Source: Pseudomonas putida (GTDB lineage Bacteria > Pseudomonadota > Gammaproteobacteria > Pseudomonadales > Pseudomonadaceae). From it: a stretch of DNA of 64,000 nucleotides. Both the position numbers and the translations under genes were made by a program. Position 1 is the first letter of the stretch. Every line of letters begins with the position of its first letter. Location: the NCBI RefSeq assembly GCF_028682395.1, contig NZ_JANHLC010000003.1, positions 1-64,000 on the forward strand, written 5' to 3'. Positions 25,240 to 35,910 of the stretch are shown piece after piece. The notes below the pieces were generated by a model. It worked only from the letters and a program-made list of their open reading frames with translations, had not been told where the DNA came from and searched no databases.

Positions 25240-27018
25240 TCAGAATTGTGCGGCATCCAGCAGGTACAACGATTCGCTACCGGCCTTGACCGACGCACTC
25301 AAGGAGTGGAAACGCGGCAACAAGCGGGCGAAATAGAACCGCGCGGTCCCCAGTTTGCTGGCGTAGAAATCGTCCTCGCCTTCCTTGCCCAGCGCCGCCC
25401 GGGCCATCAACGCCCACATGTAGGCGTAAGCCACATAGCCAAAGGCTTGCAGGTACTCGACCGAAGCCGCACCAATCTCATTGGGGTTGCCCTTGGCGCG
25501 ATCCAGCACCCAGAGGGTCAGGTCGTCGAGCTGGCCCAGGGCTTCGCTCAGCGGTTGCGTGAACTCGCCCAGGCTGGCGTCGGCGGTGCCGATAAAGTGG
25601 CGGATCTCATCAGCGAACAACTGGTAGAACGCCCCGCCGTTACCGACGATCTTGCGCCCCACTAGGTCCAGCGCCTGGATGCCATTGGTGCCTTCGTAGA
25701 TCTGGGTAATCCGCACATCACGCACCAATTGTTCCTGGCCCCACTCGCGGATATAGCCGTGACCACCAAAGATCTGCTGGCCGTGCACGGTGGTTTCCAG
25801 GCCCAGGTCCGTCAGGAACGCCTTGGCCACCGGCGTCAGCAACGCCACCAGTTCGTCGGCACGTTTGCGCGTGGCCGCATCTTCGCTGAACTTGGCCGTG
25901 TCGAGTTGCATCGCCACGTAGGTGGAGAACGCGCGACCGCCTTCGTTGGCCGCCTTCATGGTCAACAGCATGCGCCGTACATCCGGGTGGACGATGATCG
26001 GGTCAGCGGCTTTATCCTTGGCTTGCGGACCGGTTGGCGAGCGGCTCTGCAGGCGGTCACGGGCGTATTCAATCGCGTTCTGATAAGAACGCTCGCCGGT
26101 GGCCAGGCCCTGGATACCGACCCCCAGACGTTCGTAGTTCATCATGGTGAACATGGCCGCCAGGCCCTTGTTCGGCTCGCCGACCAGATAGCCAACAGCT
26201 TCATCGAAGTTCATCACGCAGGTCGCCGACGCCTGGATCCCCATCTTGTGCTCGATGGAACCGCAGTTCGCCGGGTTACGCGCACCGAGGCTGCCATCGG
26301 CATTGACCATGAACTTGGGCACCAGAAACAGCGAGATACCTTTTGGCCCGGCTGGAGCGTCCGGCAGCTTGGCCAAAACCAGATGGATGATGTTCTCGGT
26401 CAGGTCGTGCTCACCGCCGGTAATAAAAATCTTGGTTCCGGATACCTTGTAGGAACCGTCAGCCTGAGGCTCGGCCTTGGTACGAATAATCCCCAGGTCG
26501 GTCCCGGCATGCGGCTCGGTCAGGCACATGGAGCCGGCCCAGAGGCCCGCGTACATATTCGGCAGATAGGCGGCCTTCAATTCTTCACTGGCGTGGGTGT
26601 TGATCGACACGCAGGCGCCGGCCGTCAGCATGGGGTACAAACCGAATGCCAGGCTGGAGGAGTTGATCATTTCCTCGACCTGGGCCGAGACCGCCTTGGG
26701 CATGCCCATGCCGCCATAGGCCGGGTCACCGCCGACGCCCACCCAGCCGCCTTCGGCGTAGGTCTGGTAGGCCTCGGGGAAGCCGATCGGCGTGCTGACC
26801 GCGCCATTGTCCCAGCGACAGCCCTCTTCATCGCCACTGCGGCTTAGCGGGGCAATGCTCTTGGCCGTGACCTTGCCGGCCTCTTCAAGGATCGCCTCGA
26901 CGGTTTCGGCGTCCACGCTGTCTGCCAATGCCGGCAACTGGGCCCAGAGTTTAGCGACCTCGAACACTTCATTGAGGACGAAGCGCATATCGCGCAGGGG
27001 GGCTTTGTAGTCAGCCAT
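25240..27018 (-). CDS. Acyl-CoA dehydrogenase (FadE1/DmdC-like, C-terminally extended)
   Basis: A 592-residue flavoprotein of the long acyl-CoA dehydrogenase class with an additional C-terminal domain. Characteristic motifs include MCLTEPHAGTDLG, KIFITGGEHDLTENI and YEGTNGIQALDLVGRK. It catalyses the first oxidation of fatty acyl-CoA in beta-oxidation. A close paralogue lies at 28826-30631; in P. aeruginosa the counterparts appear to be PA0506/PA0508. The start at 27018 ([13 protein letters not shown]) matches the paralogue's [13 protein letters not shown]. Confidence 0.92.
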   Translation of the reverse strand: MADYKAPLRDMRFVLNEVFEVAKLWAQLPALADSVDAETVEAILEEAGKVTAKSIAPLSRSGDEEGCRWDNGAVSTPIGFPEAYQTYAEGGWVGVGGDPAYGGMGMPKAVSAQVEEMINSSSLAFGLYPMLTAGACVSINTHASEELKAAYLPNMYAGLWAGSMCLTEPHAGTDLGIIRTKAEPQADGSYKVSGTKIFITGGEHDLTENIIHLVLAKLPDAPAGPKGISLFLVPKFMVNADGSLGARNPANCGSIEHKMGIQASATCVMNFDEAVGYLVGEPNKGLAAMFTMMNYERLGVGIQGLATGERSYQNAIEYARDRLQSRSPTGPQAKDKAADPIIVHPDVRRMLLTMKAANEGGRAFSTYVAMQLDTAKFSEDAATRKRADELVALLTPVAKAFLTDLGLETTVHGQQIFGGHGYIREWGQEQLVRDVRITQIYEGTNGIQALDLVGRKIVGNGGAFYQLFADEIRHFIGTADASLGEFTQPLSEALGQLDDLTLWVLDRAKGNPNEIGAASVEYLQAFGYVAYAYMWALMARAALGKEGEDDFYASKLGTARFYFARLLPRFHSLSASVKAGSESLYLLDAAQF

Positions 27019-27147
27019 GGCAAACCTCGCAAGATCTAGTCGGTAGGGCTCGAACGGCCCGCTTTAACGAAGGCTCGAGTGTAACCGAACAACTTTTGAG
27101 ACACATAGGGTCGGCATATGACCTTTTTGTAATTTTTGGTCACGCAA

Positions 27148-27215
27148 TAGAGCGCGAGCACACTCCTTCCTACAGAAATCCAATGGAAACCTGTAGGAAC
27201 GAGCTTGCTCGCGAT
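27148..27215. repeat. Inverted pair of REP-like elements
   Basis: CTGTAGGAACGAGCTTGCTC at 27191 and the degenerate opposite copy GCGAGCACACTCCTTCCTAC near 27154 form an outward inverted pair typical of Pseudomonas intergenic REP doublets. Confidence 0.7.
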
Positions 27216-27254
27216 CTGGTTACCTGTCGACACTGACCCCACAGCAATGCTGGA

Positions 27255-28547
27255 TCAGCTCCCCGGCATGTCCTGACGCACCGCCCCACGGCGATTCTGG
27301 CCGTGAGCCATGACACAGTTGCGCCCAGCGCCCTTGGCCGCATAGAGGGCCTGGTCCGCCGACTTGAGGACTTCTTCGGGGCTGCGGTGCTCCGGCTGGC
27401 GCTCGGCGACACCGATACTGACGGTCACCGAGACGCTCGATGCCCCCGCTGCACCGCGCCGCTGGCGCCCCTGTTGATCGTCCTGGGGACGGTTGTCCTT
27501 GTTGCGCAACTGGATCTGGTAGTGGGCGATGGTTTCGCGAATCAACTCCAGGTGCGGCAGGCAATCCTCCAGCGTCTTGCCGGCAAACACCACCGCGAAC
27601 TCTTCACCGCCGTATCGATAAGCACGGCCACCGCCAGTGACCTTCGCCAGCTTGCTGGCCACCAGGCGCAAGACCTGATCGCCCACATCATGGCCGTGGG
27701 TATCGTTGAATTTCTTGAAGTGGTCGACATCGGTCATCGCCAGCACATAGTTGCGCCCCAACCGCTGCATACGCTCATTCAATGCACGGCGCCCCGGCAG
27801 GCCTGTCAACTCATCGCGAAAGGCCATCTGGTAGGCCTCATGGGCTACCGCAGCGGCGATCATCAGCATCACCTGGCTGCACATGATGTTGAGGGTGAAC
27901 GGCAGGATAAAGGTCTTGGGCAACATCCAGAAAATCCCCAGCAACCCCACCAATTGGGCCGCATGCAGGGGCCGCGGGTGACGCCAGTACTGCACCGCCA
28001 GCAGAATGAATGCCGCCAGGAACACCGGATACGACAACTGGATCAGGCTCATCCACGCGCCATGCAGCGCCGGCCAGCGGATTTCCGCCAGCCAGGCCAG
28101 CAGCGCCTGGGGATAACTTTGCTCCAGCCCCAACGCGACACTGCCCACGGCAAACAGCACGGCAAAGCGCGCGACCATGTCCTGGAACAGGTGCGTGCGC
28201 TCGGGCCAGGCGGCGAACAGGCCGAACAACAGGGGCAGTAGCAGGCAACAGAGATGGAAGACCACCGCGGCATCCTCCCGCACCCGGCCATTGTCGCGGT
28301 AGTAGTCGGTCTGGGTATCGAGCAGGTAGTAGGCGATATACACCGTGACCATCAGGAACAGTTCGCGCTGGCGGCGGTACACCGCGCAGTAGGCGCCGCC
28401 GAGCAACAACACCAGGGTCGGCAGAACGTTGAACAGGGACGTGAAGAAGACGTTGAGATCCTTGACGTAGGCAGCAGCCAACCCGGCAAGAAGCAAGAAC
28501 AACGAAGGAAGGAAATGACTCAAACGTGCAGCGGAAGGACGTGACAA
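27255..28547 (-). CDS. Membrane-bound diguanylate cyclase (GGDEF)
   Basis: A 430-residue protein with about seven hydrophobic segments in residues 10-235 and a C-terminal GGDEF domain. The active site is GGEEF (313-317), preceded by DELTGLPGRRAL and TDVDHFKKFND. It should make cyclic-di-GMP. The usual inhibitory RxxD motif just upstream is absent (TGGGRAYRYGGEEF), so product inhibition may be lost. A Gln/Arg-rich insertion (about 345-370) interrupts the domain. It lies between two acyl-CoA dehydrogenase genes in the same orientation. Confidence 0.92.
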   Translation of the reverse strand: MSRPSAARLSHFLPSLFLLLAGLAAAYVKDLNVFFTSLFNVLPTLVLLLGGAYCAVYRRQRELFLMVTVYIAYYLLDTQTDYYRDNGRVREDAAVVFHLCCLLLPLLFGLFAAWPERTHLFQDMVARFAVLFAVGSVALGLEQSYPQALLAWLAEIRWPALHGAWMSLIQLSYPVFLAAFILLAVQYWRHPRPLHAAQLVGLLGIFWMLPKTFILPFTLNIMCSQVMLMIAAAVAHEAYQMAFRDELTGLPGRRALNERMQRLGRNYVLAMTDVDHFKKFNDTHGHDVGDQVLRLVASKLAKVTGGGRAYRYGGEEFAVVFAGKTLEDCLPHLELIRETIAHYQIQLRNKDNRPQDDQQGRQRRGAAGASSVSVTVSIGVAERQPEHRSPEEVLKSADQALYAAKGAGRNCVMAHGQNRRGAVRQDMPGS

Positions 28548-28768
28548 GGGTAGAACTCCGACCCGGCAATAAATAGTAGCACTGTGCCTTTACTTAACCC
28601 AGTAAAGCACACTCACCCCGGCGGATGTGGCGTGAATGCCGTTTCTTTAACGGCAGAGATCAGGATTTTCTTAGTGTTTTGCTAGGATATTTTTTGTCGA
28701 TATTTTCCCCCTGTACCCGTCGACCATGATTCGCCCGCCCGGCCTCCTGCACCCACCGAATGCCAGGC
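28548..28768. other. Intergenic region upstream of the GGDEF gene
   Basis: No gene is seen. It probably carries the cyclase promoter, but no boxes stand out; a TTTTCTTAGTGTTTTGC stretch is AT-rich. Confidence 0.4.
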
Positions 28769-28806
28769 GAAAAAAAACCGCTTCCCACACAAGGGAAACG
28801 GTTTTT
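28769..28806 (-). terminator. Terminator of the second acyl-CoA dehydrogenase gene
   Basis: Read on the minus strand, an AAACCGTTTCCC / GGGAAGCGGTTT stem around a short loop is followed by a run of Ts. Confidence 0.85.
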
Positions 28807-28825
28807 CAAGCCTACTCAGTCGGAC

Positions 28826-30631
28826 TTAGTAGCCCAGGCTGAAGTGCTCTTCCTTCATGTCCATCAGGTTATTGGCGCCCGACAGCATGGTGGCAACGTG
28901 CGTACGGGTACGCGGCAGGATACGCTGGAAGTAGAAGCGCGCAGTCTGCAGCTTGGCGGTGTAGAACGCCTCGTCGCCAGTACCGGCCGCCAGTTTCTCG
29001 GCAGACAGACGCGCCATGTCAGCCCAGAAGTAAGCCAGGCAGGCGTAGCCGGAGTACATCAGGTAGTCGACCGAAGCCGCACCGACTTCTTCGCGATCCT
29101 TCATGGCCGCCATACCGACCTTCATGGTCAGCTCGCCCCATTCCTTGTTCAGCGCAGCCAGAGGCGTAACGAATTCCTTGACCGCTTCGTTGCCTTCGTT
29201 GGTCTGGCAGAACTTGTGCACGATCTTGGTAAAGCCCTTGAGCGCTTCACCCTGGGTCATCAGCACTTTGCGGCCGAGCAGGTCCAGCGCCTGGATACCG
29301 GTGGTGCCTTCGTACAGCATCGAAATACGGCTGTCGCGAACGTTCTGCTCCATGCCCCACTCGGCGATGAAGCCGTGGCCGCCATAGATCTGCACACCAT
29401 GGTTAGCCGACTCGAAACCGACTTCGGTCATAAAGGCCTTGGCGATTGGCGTCATGAAGGCCAACAGTGCATCGGCTTTCTTCTTCTCTTCTTCGTCCAC
29501 ACCGTACTTGACGATATCGACCTGCTTGGCCGTGAAGTACACCATCGCCCGGTTGCCCTCGGCAAAGGCCTTCATGGTCAACAGCATGCGACGTACGTCC
29601 GGGTGCACGATGATCGGGTCAGCGGCTTTGTCCGGCGCTTTGGGGCCGGTCAGGGAGCGCATTTGCAGACGCTCGCGAGCGTACTTCAGGCCGCCCTGGA
29701 AGCCGATCTCGGCATGGGCCAGGCCTTGCAGCGCGGTGCCCAGGCGAGCGGTGTTCATAAAGGTGAACATGCAGTTCAGGCCTTTGTTCGGCGGGCCGAT
29801 CAGGAAGCCGGTGGCACCGTCAAAGTTCATCACGCAGGTCGCGTTGCCGTGGATGCCCATCTTGTGTTCCAGGGAACCGCAGGAAACGGCGTTACGCGCA
29901 CCGACGCTGCCATCGGCGTTAGGCATGAACTTGGGCACGATAAACAGCGAAATGCCTTTGGTACCCGCCGGAGCATCCGGCAGGCGGGCCAGGACGATAT
30001 GGACGATGTTGTCGGCCATGTCGTGTTCACCGGCCGAGATAAAGATCTTGGTCCCGGAAACCTTGTAGGAACCGTCAGCCTGCGGTTCGGCCTTGGTGCG
30101 CAGCATGCCCAGGTCGGTACCGCAGTGTGGCTCGGTCAGACACATGGTGCCGGTCCATTCGCCGGACACCAGCTTGGTCAGGTAAGCCTCTTGCTGCTCA
30201 GGCGTACCGTGTTCGGAAATAGTGTTCATCGCGCCGTGGGACAGGCCTGGGTACATACCCCACGACCAGTTGGCTTCGCCAACCATCTCACTGACCGCCA
30301 ACCCCAGCGACTCCGGCAGGCCCTGGCCGCCGTGCTCCACGTCGTGGGCCAGGCTTGGCCAGCCGCCTTCGACGAATTGCTTGTAGGCTTCTTTGAAGCC
30401 GGTCGGGGTTTTAACGCCAGATTCACTCCAGGTGCAGCCTTCGGTATCGCCAACGCGGTTCAGCGGTGCCAGTACCTGCTCACAGAACTTGGCGCCCTCC
30501 TCGAGAATGGCGTCAACCATATCGGGCGTAGCGTCCTGGCAAGCCGGAAGGCTTTGATAGTGCGCTTCGTAGCCGAGCAGTTCGTCACGTACGAAACGAA
30601 TATCACGCAAGGGGGCCTTGTAGTCAGGCAT
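28826..30631 (-). CDS. Acyl-CoA dehydrogenase (FadE2/DmdC-like)
   Basis: A 601-residue paralogue of the 25240-27018 gene, with the same [28 protein letters not shown] and [16 protein letters not shown] motifs and the extra C-terminal domain. The two share their N-terminal DYKAPLRD and run in the same direction, so they are a tandem duplication now split by a GGDEF gene. Two PsrA-type operators lie about 65-90 bp upstream of the start, suggesting induction by long-chain fatty acids. Chain-length preference cannot be read from sequence. Confidence 0.92.
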   Translation of the reverse strand: MPDYKAPLRDIRFVRDELLGYEAHYQSLPACQDATPDMVDAILEEGAKFCEQVLAPLNRVGDTEGCTWSESGVKTPTGFKEAYKQFVEGGWPSLAHDVEHGGQGLPESLGLAVSEMVGEANWSWGMYPGLSHGAMNTISEHGTPEQQEAYLTKLVSGEWTGTMCLTEPHCGTDLGMLRTKAEPQADGSYKVSGTKIFISAGEHDMADNIVHIVLARLPDAPAGTKGISLFIVPKFMPNADGSVGARNAVSCGSLEHKMGIHGNATCVMNFDGATGFLIGPPNKGLNCMFTFMNTARLGTALQGLAHAEIGFQGGLKYARERLQMRSLTGPKAPDKAADPIIVHPDVRRMLLTMKAFAEGNRAMVYFTAKQVDIVKYGVDEEEKKKADALLAFMTPIAKAFMTEVGFESANHGVQIYGGHGFIAEWGMEQNVRDSRISMLYEGTTGIQALDLLGRKVLMTQGEALKGFTKIVHKFCQTNEGNEAVKEFVTPLAALNKEWGELTMKVGMAAMKDREEVGAASVDYLMYSGYACLAYFWADMARLSAEKLAAGTGDEAFYTAKLQTARFYFQRILPRTRTHVATMLSGANNLMDMKEEHFSLGY

Positions 30632-30692
30632 AGCGATAAACCTCTGCTGATGAATCCTGGAATGAACAACCGCGTGGATTTATTGTAGCGGT

Positions 30693-30720
30693 CAAACAGT
30701 TGTTTGAAACATACGTTTAC
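30693..30720 (-). promoter_or_regulatory. Two overlapping PsrA-type operators
   Basis: CAAAC-AGTT-GTTTG (30693-30706) fits the PsrA consensus (G/C)AAAC-N2-4-GTTT(G/C) exactly. GAAAC-ATAC-GTTTAC (30706-30720) is a second near-match. PsrA represses beta-oxidation genes in Pseudomonas until long-chain fatty acids bind it. The sites precede the 30631 start. Confidence 0.72.
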
Positions 30721-30835
30721 GCCGAATTCTTGTCAAGCATCGCGCACGCGCCGTTCGTCATCGTTCAAGCAGACGACAGACAGCCAAAAGCCTTCGGCCC
30801 ATGGCCGGGTAAACCGAAATGAAATAAACGCGAAA

Positions 30836-30858
30836 AGGCGCTCGTGATCGAGCGCCTA
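30836..30858 (-). terminator. Putative terminator downstream of the 98-residue gene
   Basis: A perfect 8-bp stem GGCGCTCG / CGAGCGCC with a TGAT loop is followed on the minus strand by TTTTC. It lies 33 bp past the stop of the small gene. Confidence 0.65.
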
Positions 30859-30890
30859 CAAAAGCATTGGAAAAGAGGGGCCCGTAGAGA

Positions 30891-31187
30891 TCAGGCGTAG
30901 GTGTCGATCAGCGTACCGAGGACTTCATCCGAAGCTTTGGCGACCTTGACGCCCAGTTCGGCCTGGAGCTTGCCCAGGGTCAGGTCGACCATATTGCTCT
31001 CCAGGTCTGATTGCTGGCTGCGGTCGACGGCAAGCAGACGGTTGACCTGGGTCGGCGAAGACTGGCTGGCCACCGAGCGCTCGACGGTCTGACTGGCGAT
31101 TTGGCTGGCCGCCTGGTCGACGCGATTCTGCCCGCTCTGAATACTGCTCAGGCCAGCATAGAAGGCGGTATTTCCCGAAATTTCCAT
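30891..31187 (-). CDS. Small conserved hypothetical protein (PA0505-like)
   Basis: A 98-residue protein that I recognise only by context: a small gene sits at this position between bioD and the acyl-CoA dehydrogenase in P. aeruginosa. The N-terminus (SGNTAFYAGLSSIQSGQNRVDQAASQIAS) resembles the start of flagellar rod and hook proteins, with alternating Gln/Asn-rich helices. The C-terminus (ESNMVDLTLGKLQAELGVKV) recalls the terminal coiled coil of the same families. There is no signal peptide or membrane span. Function unknown. Confidence 0.75.
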   Translation of the reverse strand: MEISGNTAFYAGLSSIQSGQNRVDQAASQIASQTVERSVASQSSPTQVNRLLAVDRSQQSDLESNMVDLTLGKLQAELGVKVAKASDEVLGTLIDTYA

Positions 31188-31294
31188 GGGCGTACTCGAC
31201 TTTGGACAAGGACAACGACCTGTATTGAAGCAGATACATCCGGGAAAGGCCCGTCAAAAACACTAATGGCTTTGTGCCCGGTGATAGGCAAAAA

Positions 31295-31975
31295 CTAGTC
31301 CAGCAGGTCCAGTTGCAGATGAGCCGCCACTGCCTGCGCACTGGCCGGCCGCAGCCTCGGCACGCGCCCCAGGCACGGCGCCGGCAGGCGTTCGGCAAGG
31401 GTCGACAGGTTTTCTTCTAAGCGGGATGTCTTGGGGTCGATGATATTCGCGACCCAGCCCGCCAGTTGCAGGCCATCCCGGGCAATGGCTTCAGCCGTGA
31501 GCAAGGCATGACTGATACACCCCAGGCGCACACCCACCACCAGAATCACCGGCAGGTCCAGGGCCATGGCCAGATCGGAAATATTCGCCTGATCCGCCAA
31601 CGGCACCCGCCAGCCTCCGGCACCTTCGATCAGGGTGAGATCGGCGCCCTTGGCCAGCACGTTACGCATGGGCCCGAGCAGCGAGAGTACCGTCAGCGCC
31701 ACGCCGGCTTCGCGGGCGGCCAGGTGCGGTGCAATCGCGGGTTCAAAGGCCAGCGGATTGACCTCGGCATAGTCCAGCGCCACTGAGCACTCGGCCAGCA
31801 ACGCCAGGGCGTCGGCATTGCGCAGCCCTTTGGGGGTCACCGTGCAGCCGGAAGCCACCGGCTTGCCAGCGGCGGTGCTCAACCCGGCCAGCCGCGCCGC
31901 GTGGAGCAGGCCGGCAGCGATGGTGGTCTTGCCCACATCGGTGTCGGTGCCGGTAATAAAGTACGCAGGGCTCAT
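31295..31975 (-). CDS. bioD: Dethiobiotin synthetase BioD
   Basis: A 226-residue ATP-dependent carboxylase that closes the ureido ring of dethiobiotin. The P-loop [10 protein letters not shown] (9-18), the substrate-binding KPVASGC and the [10 protein letters not shown] motif are visible. It is the last gene of bioB-F-H-C-D and overlaps the bioC end by four bases. Confidence 0.94.
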   Translation of the reverse strand: MSPAYFITGTDTDVGKTTIAAGLLHAARLAGLSTAAGKPVASGCTVTPKGLRNADALALLAECSVALDYAEVNPLAFEPAIAPHLAAREAGVALTVLSLLGPMRNVLAKGADLTLIEGAGGWRVPLADQANISDLAMALDLPVILVVGVRLGCISHALLTAEAIARDGLQLAGWVANIIDPKTSRLEENLSTLAERLPAPCLGRVPRLRPASAQAVAAHLQLDLLD

Positions 31976-32784
31976 AGCGGTTTCTCCAGTACGGCGTAGA
32001 CCACCTGATAAGTCGCCGGCAAACCGTCGACCCGTCGAAAGCGCTCATAGGCGTCCATCAACCCCAGCACCCGCGCCCGCCCGGTCAACCCACCCGGGCG
32101 CCCCGGGTTGAGGTTGTGTGCACCCAAGGCCTTGAGTTCATGGGTCAGGCTGCGCACGTCCGGGTAATACAGCACATGGGGTCGGCACTCCAGGCTGACC
32201 ACACGCAGCCCACTGGCCTCGCACAAGCGATGATAGTCGCCCAGCGCACGGAAGCGATTGACATGCACCCGCCCATCGACCGACCGCCAGCTATCACGCA
32301 ACTCCTGCAACGTGCCCGTACACAGGCTGGCAAATGCCAGCACCCCACCGGGTTGCAGTACCCGTCGAGCCTCGGCCAGCACTGCGGCAAAATCCGCACA
32401 CCACTGCACCGCCAGGCTGGAGAACAACAACGAGCAGCACTGGGCCCGCAACGGCAGGTGCTCGGCGTCGCCGGCAATAAAAGCCGCGGCGCCCCCCTGC
32501 GGCCGGGCGTGGGCAAGCATGCCCTCGGCGATATCCAGGGCTACCCCCTGGCTACGTGGATACGCCTGCGCCAGGGCACGCGTGAAATAACCCGTGCCAC
32601 TGCCCACATCCAGCCAGCGCAGCGGCTGCAGCCCTTCGGGCAAGCGGCTCAACAACTCATGACCGACATCGCGCTGCAACTGAGCCACGCTGTCATAGCT
32701 GGCGGCCGCACGGGAGAACGAAGCCGCCACTTGCCGCTTGTCCGGCAACACGCTGGCGACCGAGTGAATCGCTAGATCAGTCAT
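31972..32784 (-). CDS. bioC: Malonyl-ACP O-methyltransferase BioC
   Basis: A 270-residue SAM-dependent methyltransferase that masks malonyl-ACP so fatty-acid synthesis can build pimelate. Features are [19 protein letters not shown] and the SAM motif [11 protein letters not shown] start it at 32784 (MTDLAIHS), inside the bioH end; the frame runs further upstream without family similarity. Overlaps both neighbours. Confidence 0.92.
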   Translation of the reverse strand: MTDLAIHSVASVLPDKRQVAASFSRAAASYDSVAQLQRDVGHELLSRLPEGLQPLRWLDVGSGTGYFTRALAQAYPRSQGVALDIAEGMLAHARPQGGAAAFIAGDAEHLPLRAQCCSLLFSSLAVQWCADFAAVLAEARRVLQPGGVLAFASLCTGTLQELRDSWRSVDGRVHVNRFRALGDYHRLCEASGLRVVSLECRPHVLYYPDVRSLTHELKALGAHNLNPGRPGGLTGRARVLGLMDAYERFRRVDGLPATYQVVYAVLEKPL

Positions 32785-33508
32785 CGCCCGCCTCGTGCAA
32801 GAACGCCTGGATCGCCGCTGCCACTCCGTGGGGGTCGTCCAGAATAAAGGCATGGCCAGCCTGTTCGATCAGGCCGATTTCCACATCCGCCAACAAGCCA
32901 AGCAAGGCTGGCGCGGCCTCGGCCGGCACCAGGCCGTCAAGCCCGGCATAGAGGTGCAACTGCGGCCCGGCAAAGGCCTGCAAGGCCTCACGCGTGTCCA
33001 GTTGGCCCAGCACCTGGAGACCGGCCATCAACTGCGCTGGCGCGCTTTGGGGAGCCGCCCCCAATAGCAGGCGCGCCTGTCCACGCGGATCCTGGCTGCC
33101 CTGGGCGCAGAGCAGGGCAAAGCGTTTAAGGGTCAATACCGGGTCTGCCCGACAGCCCTCGACAAAGGCTGAAAACGTAGCGCCATCCATTGCCTGGGGC
33201 CAGGCATCGCGGGCGACAAAACACGGGTTGCTGGCCAGGGTCAGCAACCCGCAACAACGCTCACCCCGCCGCGCCGCCAGCTCACTGGCCAGCATACCGC
33301 CCAGGGACCAGCCGCCCAGCCAGGCATCTTCGGGCAAGGTCGCATCCAGCTCGTCGAGCCACTCGGGCAGCGCCGCACTGTCCAGCGTCGGCAAGGGCTC
33401 GATGCTGACGTGCAGGTGTTCGTCCAGCCCGCGCAGGGCCGCAGCCAGCGGTTCCAGCGGCGAGACACCGAGGCCCCAGCCAGGCAACAGAATCAGGCGA
33501 TCACGCAT
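32777..33508 (-). CDS. bioH: Pimeloyl-ACP methyl ester esterase BioH
   Basis: A 243-residue alpha/beta hydrolase that removes the methyl group added by BioC, ending pimeloyl chain extension. The nucleophile S68 is in GWSLGG; an aspartate in [10 protein letters not shown] and a histidine in [10 protein letters not shown] complete the triad. It overlaps bioF and bioC by eight bases each, so the operon is tightly coupled. Confidence 0.92.
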   Translation of the reverse strand: MRDRLILLPGWGLGVSPLEPLAAALRGLDEHLHVSIEPLPTLDSAALPEWLDELDATLPEDAWLGGWSLGGMLASELAARRGERCCGLLTLASNPCFVARDAWPQAMDGATFSAFVEGCRADPVLTLKRFALLCAQGSQDPRGQARLLLGAAPQSAPAQLMAGLQVLGQLDTREALQAFAGPQLHLYAGLDGLVPAEAAPALLGLLADVEIGLIEQAGHAFILDDPHGVAAAIQAFLHEAGDD

Positions 33509-34673
33509 GGTTCGGCTCCAACTGTTGGTAACACTCTGCCAAGCCCTCTAACAATAGCTGCACTTGGGCCGCGCTATGCGCCGCCGACAGAGTGACCCGC
33601 AGCCGCGCGCTGCCCGCCGGCACCGTCGGCGGACGGATGGCCGTGACCAGTAATCCACGTTCACGCAACAACCGCGACAGGCGCATGGCCCGCTCACTGT
33701 CACCGATCAGGATCGGCTGGATCGGCGTAAAGCTGTCCATCAACTTCAGGCCAATCTGCTGCGCGCCCTCGCGGAACTGGTAGATCAACGCCTGCAGGTG
33801 CTCGCGGCGCCAATGCTCGCTGCGCAGCAACTCCAGGCTCTTGAGGGTCGCGCAGGCCAGGGCCGGCGGTTGGCTGGTGGTGTAGATGTAGGGCCGGGCG
33901 AACTGGATCAGGCTTTCAATCAGGTCATCGCTGCCGGCGACAAAAGCGCCGGCCGTACCAAAGGCCTTGCCCAGCGTGCCGACCAGGACCGGTACCTGCT
34001 CCAGACTCAGGCCAAAATGCTCGACAATCCCACCGCCGGTAGCGCCCAGCGGACCAAACCCGTGGGCATCATCGACCATCAACCAGGCACCACGGGCCTG
34101 GGCCTCACGGGCCAAAGCCGGCAAGTCGGCCAGGTCGCCGTCCATGCTGAACACCCCGTCGGTCACCACCAGGGTATTGCCCGTGGCTTTCTCCAGGCGC
34201 GTGGCCAGGCTTTGCGGGTCGTTATGCAGGTAGCGCTTGAAACGCGCCCCGGACAGCAGGCCGGCATCCAGCAAAGACGCATGGTTGAGGCGGTCTTCGA
34301 GCACTGTGTCGCCCTGCCCGACCAGGGCCGTGACGGCGCCGAGGTTGGCCATGTAGCCGGTACTGAAGAGCAGCGCCCGCGGACGTCCGGTCAGCTCGGC
34401 CAGGGCTTCTTCCAGGGCATGGTGCGGACCGCTATGCCCGACCACCAAGTGGGAAGCGCCACCACCAACGCCCCAGCGCGCGGCGCCCGCCTGCCAGGCT
34501 TCGATCACCTGGGGATGATTGGCCAGGCCCAGGTAATCGTTATTGCAGAAAGCCAGCAAGGGCTGGCCATCGACCACGACACAAGGCCCCTGCGGGCTGT
34601 CGAGTAATGGACGCTGGCGATAGAGATGGTCGGCGCGACGGCTGGCAAGGCGCGCATTTAAATCGAAAGGCAT
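33501..34673 (-). CDS. bioF: 8-amino-7-oxononanoate synthase BioF
   Basis: A 390-residue PLP enzyme that condenses pimeloyl-ACP with alanine. Visible motifs are [21 protein letters not shown] and the PLP lysine K236 in [12 protein letters not shown]. The start at 34673 ([13 protein letters not shown]) suits the family; upstream in-frame codons to 34721 show no similarity. It lies 104 bp downstream of bioB. Confidence 0.94.
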   Translation of the reverse strand: MPFDLNARLASRRADHLYRQRPLLDSPQGPCVVVDGQPLLAFCNNDYLGLANHPQVIEAWQAGAARWGVGGGASHLVVGHSGPHHALEEALAELTGRPRALLFSTGYMANLGAVTALVGQGDTVLEDRLNHASLLDAGLLSGARFKRYLHNDPQSLATRLEKATGNTLVVTDGVFSMDGDLADLPALAREAQARGAWLMVDDAHGFGPLGATGGGIVEHFGLSLEQVPVLVGTLGKAFGTAGAFVAGSDDLIESLIQFARPYIYTTSQPPALACATLKSLELLRSEHWRREHLQALIYQFREGAQQIGLKLMDSFTPIQPILIGDSERAMRLSRLLRERGLLVTAIRPPTVPAGSARLRVTLSAAHSAAQVQLLLEGLAECYQQLEPNHA

Positions 34674-34777
34674 GCAGACCTCGGAACAGATCGTTGGAGC
34701 AAGGACACTCGCAGCAGGCACCCAACCGACAGGGTCGGCTAACGCCTCCCTGCCGGTCGAGTCACAGCCTTGGCGCG

Positions 34778-35833
34778 TTAAACCGCGGCGTTATAGAACT
34801 GCTCGCTGCTCTTGTGCTCGACCAGCGCCTGCTCGATGGCCGCCTGATGGACTTCGTCAGCATGCTCTTCGCGGGCTTCGGGCAGGATGCCGAGACGAGC
34901 AAACAACTGCATATCCTTGTCCGCCTGGGGGTTGGCGGTGGTCAGCAGCTTGTCGCCGTAGAAGATCGAATTGGCGCCAGCGAGAAACGCCAGGGCCTGC
35001 ATCTGTTCGTTCATCGCTTCACGACCGGCGGACAGGCGCACGTGGGACTGCGGCATCAGGATGCGGGCCACGGCCAGCATGCGGATAAAGTCGAAGGGGT
35101 CGACATCGTCGGCATTTTCCAGCGGCGTACCGGCCACCTTGACCAGCATATTGATCGGCACCGACTCCGGGTGCTCGGGCAGGTTGGCCAACTGGATCAG
35201 CAGGCCGGCACGGTCGTCGAGGGACTCGCCCATGCCAAGGATCCCGCCCGAGCAAATCTTCATCCCGGCATCGCGCACATAGGCCAGGGTTTGCAGGCGC
35301 TCGCTGTAGGTCCGCGTGGTGATGATGCTGCCGTAGAATTCCGGCGAGGTATCGAGGTTGTGGTTGTAGTAATCCAGGCCCGCCTTGGCCAGGGCCTCGG
35401 TCTGATCCTGGTCGAGCTTGCCCAGGGTCATGCACGTCTCCAGGCCCAAGGCCTTGACGCCCTGCACCATCTTCAACACGTAGGGCATGTCCTTGGCCGA
35501 CGGATGTTTCCAGGCCGCGCCCATGCAGAAACGCGTGGAACCAATGGCCTTGGCCCGTGCAGCCTCTTCGAGGACTTTCTGCACCTCCATCAGTTTTTCC
35601 TTTTCCAGCCCGGTGTTGTAGTGGCCGGACTGCGGACAATATTTGCAATCTTCCGGGCAGGCGCCGGTCTTGATCGACAGCAGCGTGGACACCTGCACCC
35701 GATTGGCGTCGAAATGCGCCCGATGCACCGTCTGCGCCTGGAACAACAGGTCATTGAACGGCTGGACAAACAGCGCTTTGACCTCGGCGAGGTTCCAGTC
35801 GTGACGCAAGGTGGCAGTGGTGCTGGCGCTCAT
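34778..35833 (-). CDS. bioB: Biotin synthase BioB
   Basis: A 351-residue radical SAM enzyme inserting sulfur into dethiobiotin. The [4Fe-4S] motif CPEDCKYC supplies C59, C63 and C66. The typical [19 protein letters not shown] and [11 protein letters not shown] segments are present. I start it at 35833 ([14 protein letters not shown]); the frame is open to 35938, but that would cross the promoter. First gene of the operon, about 70 nt downstream of the predicted transcription start. Confidence 0.95.
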   Translation of the reverse strand: MSASTTATLRHDWNLAEVKALFVQPFNDLLFQAQTVHRAHFDANRVQVSTLLSIKTGACPEDCKYCPQSGHYNTGLEKEKLMEVQKVLEEAARAKAIGSTRFCMGAAWKHPSAKDMPYVLKMVQGVKALGLETCMTLGKLDQDQTEALAKAGLDYYNHNLDTSPEFYGSIITTRTYSERLQTLAYVRDAGMKICSGGILGMGESLDDRAGLLIQLANLPEHPESVPINMLVKVAGTPLENADDVDPFDFIRMLAVARILMPQSHVRLSAGREAMNEQMQALAFLAGANSIFYGDKLLTTANPQADKDMQLFARLGILPEAREEHADEVHQAAIEQALVEHKSSEQFYNAAV

Positions 35834-35910
35834 GGGGCGGCTCTCTTGTTTATGCTTGGGCAGGGGGCAGGAAAACGGCATTTCCAAAGCCCCGACACGG
35901 ATGTCCGGCA

